Both the position numbers and the translations under genes were made by a program. 64,000 bases of DNA from Bacteroidia bacterium (GTDB lineage Bacteria; Bacteroidota; Bacteroidia; J057). The stretch lies in assembly GCA_030430205.1 (NCBI GenBank), contig JAUIGE010000003.1, positions 310,001 through 374,000 of the forward strand, read 5' to 3'. Below, in pieces: positions 18,204 through 27,304 of the stretch (positions within the stretch are counted from its first letter, which is position 1; each line of letters begins with the position of its first letter). The notes beneath the pieces are model-generated. The model saw nothing but the letters and a program-made list of their open reading frames with translations. It was not told where the DNA came from and searched no databases.

Positions 18204-18250
18204 TCGGATTGACTGGATTTGGCTACTTGTAAATCATAAAAGAAAAAAAA

Positions 18251-18613
18251 ATGGGAAATCCATCACAAAAAATACTGCGTAGAAATCGGATCAAGAGAAG
18301 ACTTCGCGCCAAAGTTAAAGGCTCTTCTGAGCGCCCAAGACTTTCAGTATTCAGGAGTAACAAACAGATTTATGCACAAATCATTGATGACAATCTCGGA
18401 GTTACATTGGCAAGTTGCTCTTCTCGCCTAAAAGAGTTAAGTTCGCAGCCGCTTTCGAAAACAGAGCAAAGCCGTATGGTAGGCCAGAAGTTGGCTGAGA
18501 TTGCAAAATCTAAAGGCATCGGCGCTGTGATTTTTGACAGAGGTGGCTACAAATACCATGGTCGTGTAAAAGCTTTAGCTGAAGGTGCGCGCGAAGGTGG
18601 ATTAATATTCTAA
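18251..18613 (+). CDS. rplR: 50S ribosomal protein L18
   Basis: 120 residues. L18 brings 5S rRNA to the large subunit. [23 protein letters not shown] and the C-terminal [20 protein letters not shown] are conserved. It lies 5 bp before rpsE. Confidence 0.98.
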   Translation: MGNPSQKILRRNRIKRRLRAKVKGSSERPRLSVFRSNKQIYAQIIDDNLGVTLASCSSRLKELSSQPLSKTEQSRMVGQKLAEIAKSKGIGAVIFDRGGYKYHGRVKALAEGAREGGLIF

Positions 18614-18618
18614 TAACT

Positions 18619-19146
18619 ATGAGCCGACAAATAATAAAACAGGAAAATCGCGTAAAAAGTAGCGATACTGAGCTTCAGGAGAAGGTCGTTAAAATTAAGA
18701 GGGTTGCCAAAGTTGTAAAAGGTGGTAGACGCTTTAGTTTTAGTGCGATTGTTGTCGTGGGCGATGGAAACGGTACCGTTGGCTTTGGCCTGGGGAAAGC
18801 AAATGAAGTAACTGATGCTATCTCCAAAGGAGTTGACGATGCAAAAAAGAACCTGGTAAAAGTTCCTATTCGGAAGGGGACTATTCCTCATCCAACACTT
18901 ACCAAGTATGGTGCAGCTAAGATTCTGCTCAAACCCGCTGCCCCAGGTACCGGTGTGCTTGCAGGAGGTGCCATGCGCGCTGTGTTGGAGAGTGCAGGAG
19001 TAAAAGATGTAATTGGTAAAGTGCTGGGCTCGTCCAATCCGCATAATGTTGTGAAAGCAACGATTAAAGCATTGGTTGAGATGAGAGATGCCAACGCTGT
19101 TGCACGTTACAGAGATGTGCCATTGAGCAAAATTTTTCACGGCTAA
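18619..19146 (+). CDS. rpsE: 30S ribosomal protein S5
   Basis: 175 residues. S5 acts in decoding fidelity and mRNA unwinding. The double-stranded RNA-binding part carries [20 protein letters not shown] and [10 protein letters not shown]; the C-terminal half carries [16 protein letters not shown]. It precedes rpmD by 12 bp. Confidence 0.99.
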   Translation: MSRQIIKQENRVKSSDTELQEKVVKIKRVAKVVKGGRRFSFSAIVVVGDGNGTVGFGLGKANEVTDAISKGVDDAKKNLVKVPIRKGTIPHPTLTKYGAAKILLKPAAPGTGVLAGGAMRAVLESAGVKDVIGKVLGSSNPHNVVKATIKALVEMRDANAVARYRDVPLSKIFHG

Positions 19147-19158
19147 CGCAAGAAAGAA

Positions 19159-19341
19159 ATGTATCCAAAGGTAAGAATTACACAAGTACGTAGTGTTATC
19201 GACCGTCCCAAGGATCAGAAGGCGACTATTCAGGCATTGGGGCTAGGAAAAATTAATCGAACAACTGAAAAAGTGGTAACCCCCCAAATTTTGGGCATGA
19301 TAAAAAAGGTTAGTCACTTGATTAAATTGGAAGAAATATAA
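19159..19341 (+). CDS. rpmD: 50S ribosomal protein L30
   Basis: 60 residues. The short bacterial form: VRITQVRSVIDRPKDQKATI and LGLGKINRT are diagnostic. Its stop codon overlaps the rplO start by one base (TAATG at 19339-19343), so the two are probably translationally coupled. Confidence 0.98.
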   Translation: MYPKVRITQVRSVIDRPKDQKATIQALGLGKINRTTEKVVTPQILGMIKKVSHLIKLEEI

Positions 19342-19790
19342 TGAAACTACATACCTTAAAACCAGCTGACGGCTCCACCAAAACCCGTAAAAGGATTGGT
19401 CGAGGACAAGGCTCCACAAGAGGAGGTACTTCCACTAAAGGTCATAAAGGACAGCAATCTCGTGCTGGCTATAATTACAGACCTTGGTTTGAAGGGGGGC
19501 AGATGCCTCTACAAAGGAGAATTCCTAAATTCGGATTCAAAAACCGTTTCCGGGTTGAATATAAAGGCATCAATCTTGATTCAATTCAGGAATTGATTGA
19601 CCAGACAGGAACTGACATGATAGATCATCAGTTTCTGTATGATCATGGCATCATTTCTAAAATGCAAACACTGGTAAAGTTGTTGGGCAGGGGAGAATTG
19701 AAGGCGAAAGTAACCGTAAAACTGAATAAGTTCAGCCAGTCAGCGAAAGCTGCGGTAGAGGCTGCCGGCGGTGCTGTAGAAGAAGTTTAG
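19341..19790 (+). CDS. rplO: 50S ribosomal protein L15
   Basis: 149 residues. A late-assembly protein. GRGQGSTRGGTSTKGHKGQ and the GGQMPLQRRIPKFGFKN motif identify it. It overlaps rpmD by one base and is followed by a 41-bp gap and secY. Confidence 0.99.
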   Translation: MKLHTLKPADGSTKTRKRIGRGQGSTRGGTSTKGHKGQQSRAGYNYRPWFEGGQMPLQRRIPKFGFKNRFRVEYKGINLDSIQELIDQTGTDMIDHQFLYDHGIISKMQTLVKLLGRGELKAKVTVKLNKFSQSAKAAVEAAGGAVEEV

Positions 19791-19831
19791 TCGAATAAGT
19801 TTAATTGAAGTTCATACACTGAATATTTATA

Positions 19832-21196
19832 ATGAGATCTCTAATCCAGACCCTCAGGAATATTTACAAAATCACGGAGCTTAGAGAAAGAATTTTCTAT
19901 ACCCTCCTACTGCTCGGAGTTTTCCGTTTAGGTACCTTTGTTATATTACCTGGGATTGACTCAATCGCCCTCGAAAGGGCATTTACTTCTGCCAGCGGTG
20001 CAGGAGGCGGATTGCTTGACTTTTTCAACACCTTCTTAGGTGGGGCTTTCGCAAGAGGATCTATTCTGGCTTTAGGGATTATGCCCTATATATCTGCATC
20101 CATTGTGGTGCAGTTGTTGGCCGCGGTAGTTCCTGCATTCCAGAAACTGAGGAGAGAAGGAGAAAGCGGTCAGAAAAAAATGAACCAAATAACACGTTAT
20201 CTGACAGTTGCCATTACTTTGGGACAATCTGTTAGCTACGTTGTTTACCTTAATACCTCTTACCCTGATGCTTTAGCAGGACCTGGTACAGCCCAGGAAT
20301 CATTCTTCTGGATCACCAGTGTAATTATCCTCACCGCAGGAACCATGTTTTTGGTGTGGTTGGGAGAACGGATTACGGATAATGGGATTGGAAATGGGGT
20401 GTCCTTATTGATCATGATAGGAATTATCGCTGGTTTCCCGGCGGCATTGATCAGTGAGTTCCGTACAAATCTCCCGATGGTATTCTTCATTGAACTCTTG
20501 TCGCTGGGACTTGTGACCATGGCTGTTGTCGCATTGACGCAGGCAACTCGAAAGATTCCGATAAATTATGCCCGCCAAATGATGGGCAATCGCATCGGAC
20601 AATTAGGTCGAGGAACTGCTGCAAGACAATACATCCCTCTAAAAGTGAATTCTGCTGGTGTAATGCCAATCATTTTTGCGCAGGCTATCATGTTCCTGCC
20701 AGCAGCCTTTGCCAGTTTTCTTGATGAGGCTAGCGCTCAGTCTGTAGCGTTTTCATTGACTAACTGGACTGGCCTTTGGTATAATGTGATTTTCTTCTTT
20801 CTGATTATTGTCTTCACCTATTTCTATACTGCGATTACAGTTAATCCAAATGAAATAGCAGACCAATTAAAAAGGAATGGAGGGTTTATTCCAGGTATTA
20901 AGCCAGGGAAGAAAACTGCCGAATACATAGATAATGTGCTTTCAAGGATCACGTTGCCGGGATCTATATTCCTGGCTATTGTATCCATCTTTCCTGCGAT
21001 TGCATTTCAGATGGGTGCAACCACAACCTTTGCACAATTCTTTGGAGGCACTACCCTACTGATTATGATTGGAGTTACCCTGGATACTCTACAACAAATC
21101 GAAAGTTACCTGCTCATGCGCCACTATGATGGCTTAATGAAATCTGGCCGGGTGAAGGGACGTCAAAGGAGTGGTGGTAGCACGGTGGGTGTTTAA
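19832..21196 (+). CDS. secY: Protein translocase subunit SecY
   Basis: 454 residues, about ten membrane helices. SecY is the channel of the Sec translocon in the inner membrane, working with SecE, SecG and SecA. GTFVILPGIDS in the first periplasmic part, GIMPYISASIVVQLL (helix 2, lateral gate), ITDNGIGNGVSLLI and GGFIPGIKPGKKTAEYI (cytoplasmic SecA/ribosome loop) are typical. Every protein here with a signal peptide, including the T9SS cargo, would pass through it first. Confidence 0.99.
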   Translation: MRSLIQTLRNIYKITELRERIFYTLLLLGVFRLGTFVILPGIDSIALERAFTSASGAGGGLLDFFNTFLGGAFARGSILALGIMPYISASIVVQLLAAVVPAFQKLRREGESGQKKMNQITRYLTVAITLGQSVSYVVYLNTSYPDALAGPGTAQESFFWITSVIILTAGTMFLVWLGERITDNGIGNGVSLLIMIGIIAGFPAALISEFRTNLPMVFFIELLSLGLVTMAVVALTQATRKIPINYARQMMGNRIGQLGRGTAARQYIPLKVNSAGVMPIIFAQAIMFLPAAFASFLDEASAQSVAFSLTNWTGLWYNVIFFFLIIVFTYFYTAITVNPNEIADQLKRNGGFIPGIKPGKKTAEYIDNVLSRITLPGSIFLAIVSIFPAIAFQMGATTTFAQFFGGTTLLIMIGVTLDTLQQIESYLLMRHYDGLMKSGRVKGRQRSGGSTVGV

Positions 21197-21201
21197 CAAA
21201 C

Positions 21202-21996
21202 ATGTCAAACGTTATAACTTATAAAACGGAAGAGGAAATTGCTCGGCTGCGGACAAGTGCCCAGCTAGTGGGAAAGACCTTAGCCGAAGTTGGAAAAAGG
21301 ATAGAGCCTGGAGTTAGTACTTTGGATTTAGATAATCTGGCGGAAGAGTTTATTAGAGATAATGGAGCTATTCCTGCATTCAAAAATTATCAACCTAAAT
21401 TTGACGACAGACCTTTTCCCTGTTCTTTGTGTGTATCGGTGAATGAAGAAGTAGTTCATGGCTTTGCCTTGGCGGATAAGGTTCTTCAGGAAGGAGATAT
21501 TGTCTCTATAGATTGTGGAGTATTGAAGGATGGTTATTATGGTGATTCTGCATATACTTTTTCTGTAGGTGAGGTCTCTTCTAAAAAGAAGAAATTATTG
21601 GAAGTAACGAAGGCTTCTTTGATGAAAGGAATTGAAAAAGCTATTGAGGGGAATCGCCTTGGAGAGATTTCAAATGCCATTCAGAAACATGCCGAGTTAT
21701 ATGGTTTCAGTGTTGTGAGAGAGATGGTAGGACATGGTGTGGGTACACACTTACATGAGCCACCAGAAGTCCCCAACTACGGACGCCGTCGTTCTGGTCC
21801 CCGCTTGAAAGCGGGAATGGTATTAGCAATAGAACCCATGATAAATATGGGACGCAGGCATATATCAATAGCAGAAGATGGATGGACTGTTTTTGCTTCA
21901 GATCATCAACCATCAGCTCACTTTGAGCATATGATTGTAATCAGAAATGGAGCGCCTGAAATTTTGACGACCTTTGGATTTATTGAAAATAACTAA
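21202..21996 (+). CDS. map: Methionine aminopeptidase type I
   Basis: 264 residues. Removes the initiator Met from nascent chains. The five metal ligands of the pita-bread fold are visible: Asp104, Asp115, His178, Glu211 and Glu242, in SIDCG, GDSAY, GHGVG, IEPM and HFEHM. It has no N-terminal zinc finger, so it is the short type Ia form. It lies 5 bp after secY and 8 bp before infA. Confidence 0.99.
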   Translation: MSNVITYKTEEEIARLRTSAQLVGKTLAEVGKRIEPGVSTLDLDNLAEEFIRDNGAIPAFKNYQPKFDDRPFPCSLCVSVNEEVVHGFALADKVLQEGDIVSIDCGVLKDGYYGDSAYTFSVGEVSSKKKKLLEVTKASLMKGIEKAIEGNRLGEISNAIQKHAELYGFSVVREMVGHGVGTHLHEPPEVPNYGRRRSGPRLKAGMVLAIEPMINMGRRHISIAEDGWTVFASDHQPSAHFEHMIVIRNGAPEILTTFGFIENN

Positions 21997-22004
21997 TATC
22001 CGTT

Positions 22005-22223
22005 TTGGCAAAACAACAATCAATTGAAGTCGATGGGAAAGTGGTTGAAGCACTCCCCAACGCAACTTTTAAAGTCGAGCTGGAGAATGGGCACCAGGTT
22101 TTAGCCCATATTGCGGGGAAGATGAGGATGTACTACATCAAAATTCTGCCCGGAGACAGAGTAAAATTACAAATGTCTCCATATGATTTAAGTAAAGGTC
22201 GAATAGTCTATCGTTATAAGTAA
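22005..22223 (+). CDS. infA: Translation initiation factor IF-1 (TTG start)
   Basis: 72 residues, one OB-fold. IF-1 blocks the A site during initiation. The product [20 protein letters not shown] and the [14 protein letters not shown] end fit the family. The start codon is TTG at 22005; with rpsC it is one of two TTG starts in the cluster. Confidence 0.98.
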   Translation: MAKQQSIEVDGKVVEALPNATFKVELENGHQVLAHIAGKMRMYYIKILPGDRVKLQMSPYDLSKGRIVYRYK

Positions 22224-22252
22224 TCACAACTTACTAGTAAGAAATAGGAATC

Positions 22253-22369
22253 ATGAAAGTAAGAGCATCCGTAAAGAAACGTTCTGCCGATGATGTGCTC
22301 ATCCGTCGGAAGGGCAAGATTTATGTAATCAACAAGAAGAATCCACGACATAAGCAAAGACAAGGTTAA
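22253..22369 (+). CDS. rpmJ: 50S ribosomal protein L36, zinc-free form
   Basis: 38 residues, read directly from the sequence (ATG at 22253, TAA at 22367-22369). [18 protein letters not shown] begins it and [12 protein letters not shown] ends it. The classic zinc knuckle Cys residues are absent altogether; only the late His remains. It fits between infA (29 bp) and rpsM (4 bp), the standard location. Confidence 0.97.
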   Translation: MKVRASVKKRSADDVLIRRKGKIYVINKKNPRHKQRQG

Positions 22370-22373
22370 TATT

Positions 22374-22751
22374 ATGGCACGTATTTCAGGAGTAGATTTA
22401 CCCAAAAATAAACGTGGAGTCATAGGCCTTACTTACATTTTTGGATTGGGAAAAACATCAGCTATCCAGATTTTGGATAAAGCTGAGATTGATCACAATA
22501 AAAAAGTGAATGATTGGTCTGACGACGAGATCGTAACTATCCGCCGAATCATCTCAGATGAGTATAAGGTGGAAGGAGCATTGCGAAGTGAAATTCAGCT
22601 TAACATCAAGCGATTGATGGACATAGGCTGTTATAGAGGCTTGCGTCACAGAAAAGGGCTTCCACTTAGAGGACAGCGTACGCAAACTAACGCTCGTACC
22701 AGAAAAGGTAAGAAGAAAACAGTCGCAGGTAAAAAGAAAGCGCCTAAATAG
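22374..22751 (+). CDS. rpsM: 30S ribosomal protein S13
   Basis: 125 residues. S13 forms intersubunit bridges and touches P-site t[26 protein letters not shown] at the start (helix-two-turn-helix following) and [21 protein letters not shown] near the end are diagnostic. The Lys-rich tail contacts tRNA. Confidence 0.99.
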   Translation: MARISGVDLPKNKRGVIGLTYIFGLGKTSAIQILDKAEIDHNKKVNDWSDDEIVTIRRIISDEYKVEGALRSEIQLNIKRLMDIGCYRGLRHRKGLPLRGQRTQTNARTRKGKKKTVAGKKKAPK

Positions 22752-22783
22752 TCTTAGGCCTTATTCGAAAATAGCAATATATA

Positions 22784-23167
22784 ATGGCAAAGTCAGTATC
22801 AAGAAAGAAGAAGAAAAAGGTAGATCCTGTTGGACAGGTTCACATCAGTTCTTCTTTCAACAATATCATTGTATCCATTACCGACCTTCGTGGTAATGTG
22901 TTATCCTGGTCTTCGGCAGGAAAAATGGGCTTCCGAGGCTCCAAGAAAAACACCCCTTATGCTGCGCAAATGTCCGCTTCGGATTGTGGCAAAAAGGCTT
23001 TTGACATGGGACTCCGGAAAGTCGAAGTTTTTGTCAAAGGAACCGGATCCGGAAGAGAAGCTGCTATCAGGGCTATCGCCGGAGTTGGATTGGATGTCAC
23101 CTTGATCAAAGACATTACTCCCCTTCCGCATAATGGGTGCCGACCACCCAAACGCAGAAGAGTATAA
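22784..23167 (+). CDS. rpsK: 30S ribosomal protein S11
   Basis: 127 residues, a platform protein near the E-site m[22 protein letters not shown] and the C-terminal [15 protein letters not shown] are family signatures. A 106-bp gap, the longest within the alpha-operon part before rpoA, follows it. Confidence 0.99.
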   Translation: MAKSVSRKKKKKVDPVGQVHISSSFNNIIVSITDLRGNVLSWSSAGKMGFRGSKKNTPYAAQMSASDCGKKAFDMGLRKVEVFVKGTGSGREAAIRAIAGVGLDVTLIKDITPLPHNGCRPPKRRRV

Positions 23168-23201
23168 CTTTTTTTTCAAGGTTATTGATTGAAATAAAAT
23201 C

Positions 23202-23233
23202 GATGGTTGGACGAATGCTCCAATAAATCCATC
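23202..23233 (+). other. Hairpin in the rpsD leader
   Basis: GATGG-TTGGA at 23202-23211 pairs with TCCAA at 23219-23223 and CCATC at 23229-23233, with a 5-nt bulge. It lies in the 106-bp gap ahead of rpsD. S4 is the known autogenous repressor of the alpha operon in E. coli, so a structured leader here could be a binding site, but the fold does not visibly match the E. coli pseudoknot. Confidence 0.3.
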
Positions 23234-23273
23234 AGCATTAACATTAGATTAACGCTAATAACCCCAAATTTGA

Positions 23274-23870
23274 ATGGCTAGGTATAGAGGCCCGAAGGGC
23301 AAAATTTCTCGCAGGTTCAAAGAACCTATTTTAGGCCCCAGCAAAGCGCTGGATCGCCGCAAATTTGGACCAGGTCAGCATGGCCGTGGTCGTAAAAAAA
23401 CTTCTGACTACAAAGTTCAGTTGGAAGAAAAGCAGAAAGCCAAGTATCTTTATGGCCTTCTCGAAAAACAATTTCGCAACACATTTCAGAAAGCAGCTTC
23501 TAAGCAAGGAGTTACAGGTGAAGTCTTCCTTCAATTATTGGAGTCAAGGCTTGACAATACTGTTTTTCGTATGGGCTTCGCCCCTACCAGGAGAGCTGCC
23601 CGTCAGTTGGTAAATCACCGACATGTATTGGTTAATGGCCGCAGAATGGATATTCCTTCCTGCCTCCTAAAGCCTGGTGATGTAGTTGAGATTCGTGAGA
23701 AAAGCAGAAATCTCGAAGTTGTTAACCGTACCCTGAGTACTGGCAAGAGATTTGGTTGGTTAGACGTAGATGGAAAGGCCTTTAAAGGTGTTTTCATTAC
23801 CTATCCGACAAGAGATGAAATTCCTGAGACGATCAAGGAAAACCTGATTGTCGAGCTTTATTCTAAGTAA
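23274..23870 (+). CDS. rpsD: 30S ribosomal protein S4
   Basis: 198 residues. S4 nucleates 16S rRNA folding. MARYRGPKGKISRRFKEPIL begins it and the S4 RNA-binding domain holds LESRLDNTVFRMGFAPTRRAARQLVNH. It has no N-terminal Cys zinc knuckle, so it is the C-minus type. It lies 32 bp before rpoA. Confidence 0.99.
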   Translation: MARYRGPKGKISRRFKEPILGPSKALDRRKFGPGQHGRGRKKTSDYKVQLEEKQKAKYLYGLLEKQFRNTFQKAASKQGVTGEVFLQLLESRLDNTVFRMGFAPTRRAARQLVNHRHVLVNGRRMDIPSCLLKPGDVVEIREKSRNLEVVNRTLSTGKRFGWLDVDGKAFKGVFITYPTRDEIPETIKENLIVELYSK

Positions 23871-23902
23871 CCTTTACAATATTTTAAGAAAGGAAACCTT
23901 TT

Positions 23903-24889
23903 ATGGCACTTCTTAATTTTCAAATGCCTGAAAAAGTCGTTCTCGAGAAAGAAAACGACTTTTACGGTAGGTTTCAATTGCGACCCCTGGAGAGAGGGTA
24001 TGGCATCACGATTGGCAATGCTTTGCGCCGGGTGCTTTTATCTTCCCTGGAAGGATACGCTTTCACTTCTATCAAAATACCCGGCGTAGACCATGAGTTT
24101 ACTGTAGTGCCAGGGGTAGTTGAGGATGTGACAGAGATTGTCCTTAACCTCAAAGGGGTTCGCCTGAAAAAAATCAATGAGGGTGATTCCAAAATCTTTG
24201 TCTCTATCCGAGGTAAAGAAGTATTTACAGCTGGTGACATAGCCAACCACACCACTGCATTTGAAATCACCAATCCTGACCATGTTATCGCTCATCTTGA
24301 TCCAAAGACTCAATTTGATATTGAGATGACGGTAGGCAAGGGAAGGGGCTATGTACCTGCAGAAGAAAACAAAGCTGCGAATGCACCTATTGGTGAAGTT
24401 GCGATTGATGCGATTTTTACGCCTATTCGTAATGTAAAATACACCGTAGATGACTATCGTGTAGAGCAAAAGACTGACTACGAGCAATTGGGAATTGAAT
24501 TGAAAACAGACGGCACCATTAATGCTGAAAATGCATTGAAAGAGGCAGCCACGATTTTGATTCGCCATTTGATGTTATTCTCTGATGAGAATATCACCTT
24601 AAAGTCAGATGAGCCAGAGAAAAAAGACGAGGTAGACGAGAACTTCCTGCAAATGCGGAAGTTGCTCAAGACACCTTTGTCGGAACTGGATCTTTCTGTT
24701 CGTGCTTATAACTGTCTTAAAGCTGCAGATATCAAATCACTTGGAGATTTGGTGAGCTATAACATAGCAGATCTGCTAAAATTCAGAAACTTTGGCAAAA
24801 AGTCTCTTACCGAATTGGAAGAGCTTGTAGCTGAAAAAAACCTGAGCTTTGGGATGGATGTATCCAAATTTCGCCTTGAAGAAGATTAA
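23903..24889 (+). CDS. rpoA: RNA polymerase alpha subunit
   Basis: 328 residues. The N-terminal domain dimerises and assembles the polymerase ([22 protein letters not shown] near residue 29); the C-terminal domain (about 255-328) binds DNA and activators ([21 protein letters not shown] and the [11 protein letters not shown] helix). A strong terminator follows 11 bp after the stop, before rplQ. Confidence 0.99.
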   Translation: MALLNFQMPEKVVLEKENDFYGRFQLRPLERGYGITIGNALRRVLLSSLEGYAFTSIKIPGVDHEFTVVPGVVEDVTEIVLNLKGVRLKKINEGDSKIFVSIRGKEVFTAGDIANHTTAFEITNPDHVIAHLDPKTQFDIEMTVGKGRGYVPAEENKAANAPIGEVAIDAIFTPIRNVKYTVDDYRVEQKTDYEQLGIELKTDGTINAENALKEAATILIRHLMLFSDENITLKSDEPEKKDEVDENFLQMRKLLKTPLSELDLSVRAYNCLKAADIKSLGDLVSYNIADLLKFRNFGKKSLTELEELVAEKNLSFGMDVSKFRLEED

Positions 24890-24900
24890 ATCATTATAAA

Positions 24901-24930
24901 GATCGGGCTTGTGCCCGATCTATTTTTTTT
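24901..24930 (+). terminator. Intrinsic terminator between rpoA and rplQ
   Basis: GATCGGGC and GCCCGATC form a perfect 8-bp stem with a TTGT loop, followed by TATTTTTTTT. It would cut most transcription before rplQ, which is the last gene of the cluster. No clear promoter was seen in the 83 bp that follow. Confidence 0.85.
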
Positions 24931-25013
24931 ATCACTCATTTCCCGGAGAAATATGACCCCAATGATGCAATCATCATGTCGGAATGTCTTCGGTGAGTAA
25001 ATGACCTCTAAAA

Positions 25014-25616
25014 ATGAGACACGGAAAAAAGTTTAACCACTTAGGCCGCAAAACGGCGCACCGCAAAGCGATGCTTGCCAACATGGCCAACTCGCTCATC
25101 GAGCACAAACGTATCCGCACCACTGTTGCGAAAGCAAAAGCACTGCGGGTTTATGTTGAGCCCTTGATTACCAAGGCTAAAAACGCTGTTAAAGACGGCA
25201 ACCCTGAGAAAAACATGCACGCTCACCGTGTAGTTTTTTCCTATTTGAAAAATAAGCATGCTGTAAAAGAATTATTTACAGTAGTAGCTGACAAAGTTGC
25301 CAATCGTCCTGGAGGATATACCCGGATTTTGAAAATTGGTAACCGCCTGGGAGACAATGCTGAAATGGCCATCATCGAGTTGGTTGATTTCAATGAAATG
25401 GCTCCAGGCAAAGCTGGTGATGCAGGCTCAGGTGGACGTCGTCGTCGCCGCCGTGGAAGCAGTGGCAGCGGTGCATCTAAGAAGACTGAAACTCCTGTAG
25501 TGGAAGATGTAGTAGAGGAGATTGAAGATGCAGCAGAAGAGCTTACTGAGACCGTAGAAGATGTTGCGGAAGATGTAACAGATACTGCAGAAGGCGAAGA
25601 GCCTAAAGGAGAATAA
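25014..25616 (+). CDS. rplQ: 50S ribosomal protein L17 with acidic tail
   Basis: 200 residues. The L17 core (1 to about 128) begins [20 protein letters not shown] and contains [26 protein letters not shown]; it lies near the tunnel exit. A tail of about 70 residues follows: a Gly/Ser linker with six Arg in a row (142-147), then a Glu/Asp/Val/Thr stretch with VEDV-like periods. E. coli L17 is 127 residues. The tail is low-complexity and probably disordered or coiled. Confidence 0.98.
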   Translation: MRHGKKFNHLGRKTAHRKAMLANMANSLIEHKRIRTTVAKAKALRVYVEPLITKAKNAVKDGNPEKNMHAHRVVFSYLKNKHAVKELFTVVADKVANRPGGYTRILKIGNRLGDNAEMAIIELVDFNEMAPGKAGDAGSGGRRRRRRGSSGSGASKKTETPVVEDVVEEIEDAAEELTETVEDVAEDVTDTAEGEEPKGE

Positions 25617-25643
25617 GCAAGTATTTTATACTTATCCATAAAA

Positions 25644-25672
25644 AAAGCCTTCCATTTTGGAAGGCTTTTTTA
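25644..25672. terminator. Bidirectional terminator, rplQ / porV
   Basis: AGCCTTCC and GGAAGGCT form a perfect stem flanked by A7 on the left and T6 on the right, so it can act on both strands. It ends the ribosomal cluster and the convergent porV gene. Confidence 0.9.
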
Positions 25673-25704
25673 TTTCTATTTGAAAAAGATGAAAGGGAAA
25701 CTAA

Positions 25705-26844
25705 TTATTCATTTCCTTCTGATCCGAAATCGTATGTAAGGGTAAATCGCAGGGTGTTTTGCAGGGGATGATTAGGGGCAAGTGGGGCGAGGTAAGAAAA
25801 GTGCAAGCCAAATACATTGTATCGGAGGCCTGCTCCAAGGGTGATAAATTGGCGATTTCCTTTAGCCGGATCCTCATAGAACCAACCGATCCGGGCAGAA
25901 AACAAGTCCTGATACCAGTACTCCATTCCTATGCTCGTGGTGATTTCTGATAACTCTTCTCCAAAACCTCCTTCTGCATCACTAAAGCTTCCAAACATGC
26001 CACTCAGCAATGAGAGGTCAGAGCGACCGCCTTCTGATGGGACCATGAGCTTGTTGAAGTCATTGGTGAAGGTAATCGAATTGTACTCATCAACCTGAAA
26101 CTCAAAAGCATATCCTACTCTTAAATTGATAGGGATAAAGTCCGATGCTGATGTGGTTGAAGTGTAAGACACTTTAGGACCAATATTAGAAATATTAAGT
26201 CCGGCGGAGAAGTTGACAGGTAAGTCCTGTCCGGCAGAAGTGATGCTAAAATCTTTTTTGTAAAGAAAGGCAATGTCGCCAGCGACAGAGTTTACAGGCT
26301 TGATATTGGGGTCTACATTTACAGTAGATACCAGGCGACTATAAAAATACCGAAGGGAAATGGCTGCGCTGAAATCCTCTGTCACTTTAAGTGAATATCC
26401 CAGGTCAAGCGCAAATTCGTTGGGCTTATCCTGTCCAATAGGATTGGCATCCAGGTCAGTAAACTCGATTGTACCCAAAGAAAAATAACGCAGAGAAGCC
26501 CCCAGAACACCATTATCATTTACACGATAATATCCTGAAAGGTATGCGAGATTGATGTCGGGGATGCCTAAAGATCTCAGCCATGGAGAGTAGGACATCG
26601 AGAATCCCATTGAATTTTCTATAAAAGCTAATGCTGCTGGGTTCCAGTGCATAGCGTTTGCGTCATCAGTAACTGCTACATTTGCTTCGCCCATACCTCC
26701 GGCCCGAGAGTCGGGTGCTACGGAAAGAAAGGGTGCCGCTGTGGTGATTACACTCGTGCCATCTCGTCCCGTTTGGGCGGAAGTTACTAAAGCGCTTGCC
26801 ATCAGCAATCCTAGGCAAATGGCGGTAATTAGTGCTTTACTCAT
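25705..26844 (-). CDS. porV: T9SS outer-membrane protein PorV (LptO)
   Basis: 379 residues. PorV is a FadL-like beta-barrel that collects T9SS cargo from the SprA translocon and passes it to the attachment complex. The signal peptide ends near AQTG; the mature N-terminus has TTAAPFLSVAPDSRAGGMGEA and DDANAMHWNPAALAF, which are diagnostic. The rest alternates in beta-barrel fashion and the chain ends LRFTLTYDFGSEGNE. The start is the ATG at 26844; a weak TACATTTA box lies 40-47 bp upstream. It serves the same machine as the gldN gene and would handle the cargo proteins encoded further on. Confidence 0.93.
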   Translation of the reverse strand: MSKALITAICLGLLMASALVTSAQTGRDGTSVITTAAPFLSVAPDSRAGGMGEANVAVTDDANAMHWNPAALAFIENSMGFSMSYSPWLRSLGIPDINLAYLSGYYRVNDNGVLGASLRYFSLGTIEFTDLDANPIGQDKPNEFALDLGYSLKVTEDFSAAISLRYFYSRLVSTVNVDPNIKPVNSVAGDIAFLYKKDFSITSAGQDLPVNFSAGLNISNIGPKVSYTSTTSASDFIPINLRVGYAFEFQVDEYNSITFTNDFNKLMVPSEGGRSDLSLLSGMFGSFSDAEGGFGEELSEITTSIGMEYWYQDLFSARIGWFYEDPAKGNRQFITLGAGLRYNVFGLHFSYLAPLAPNHPLQNTLRFTLTYDFGSEGNE

Positions 26845-26998
26845 TTTTGCTACCTTAAAATTATGTTAAATATTTACTTTATATAAATGTAGCAATCATG
26901 TCATAGGCAAGAATAAATTAGACCTTAAAGGTAAACATTTTCAAATTAACAAAAAGGTGTATGGAAAAGATATGGCAAAATAAATATCTATTTCCCAA

Positions 26999-27304
26999 TT
27001 AGAAGGGTAACTCACTTTCATGTAACACCAGTAAGACCAAAGTCTTTTGCTTGAAAATTTGAAAAATAACGCGGTAATCGCCATAGATGGCACCTAAGCG
27101 GTAATCTCCGCTTTGGCTACGAATCCCTGGGCAGGGTTCAAATTGAAATGGGAAATATTTGATTTCCTCAAAGACGATATCCAAAAAGTCATTGATGAAT
27201 GCTTCGCCTTCAGCTTCTGATATTTGGCAAATCTCGTGATAAATTTCGCTTACCTGTGCTTGGGCAAGTTTGGTGAGGACAATTCTTCTCTCTTCTGTAG
27301 CCAT
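26999..27304 (-). CDS. RelE/ParE family toxin
   Basis: 101 residues. The fold pattern fits ParE/RelE: N-terminal RRIVLTKLAQAQVSEIYHEI helix, then the C-terminal beta part DYRLGAIYGDYRVIFQIFKQ and LVLHESELPF. ParE members poison gyrase and RelE members cut mRNA on the ribosome; the sequence does not decide between them. Its start overlaps the end of the upstream antitoxin-like gene by 55 bases, and no later ATG is available, so the overlap is probably real. Confidence 0.75.
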   Translation of the reverse strand: MATEERRIVLTKLAQAQVSEIYHEICQISEAEGEAFINDFLDIVFEEIKYFPFQFEPCPGIRSQSGDYRLGAIYGDYRVIFQIFKQKTLVLLVLHESELPF

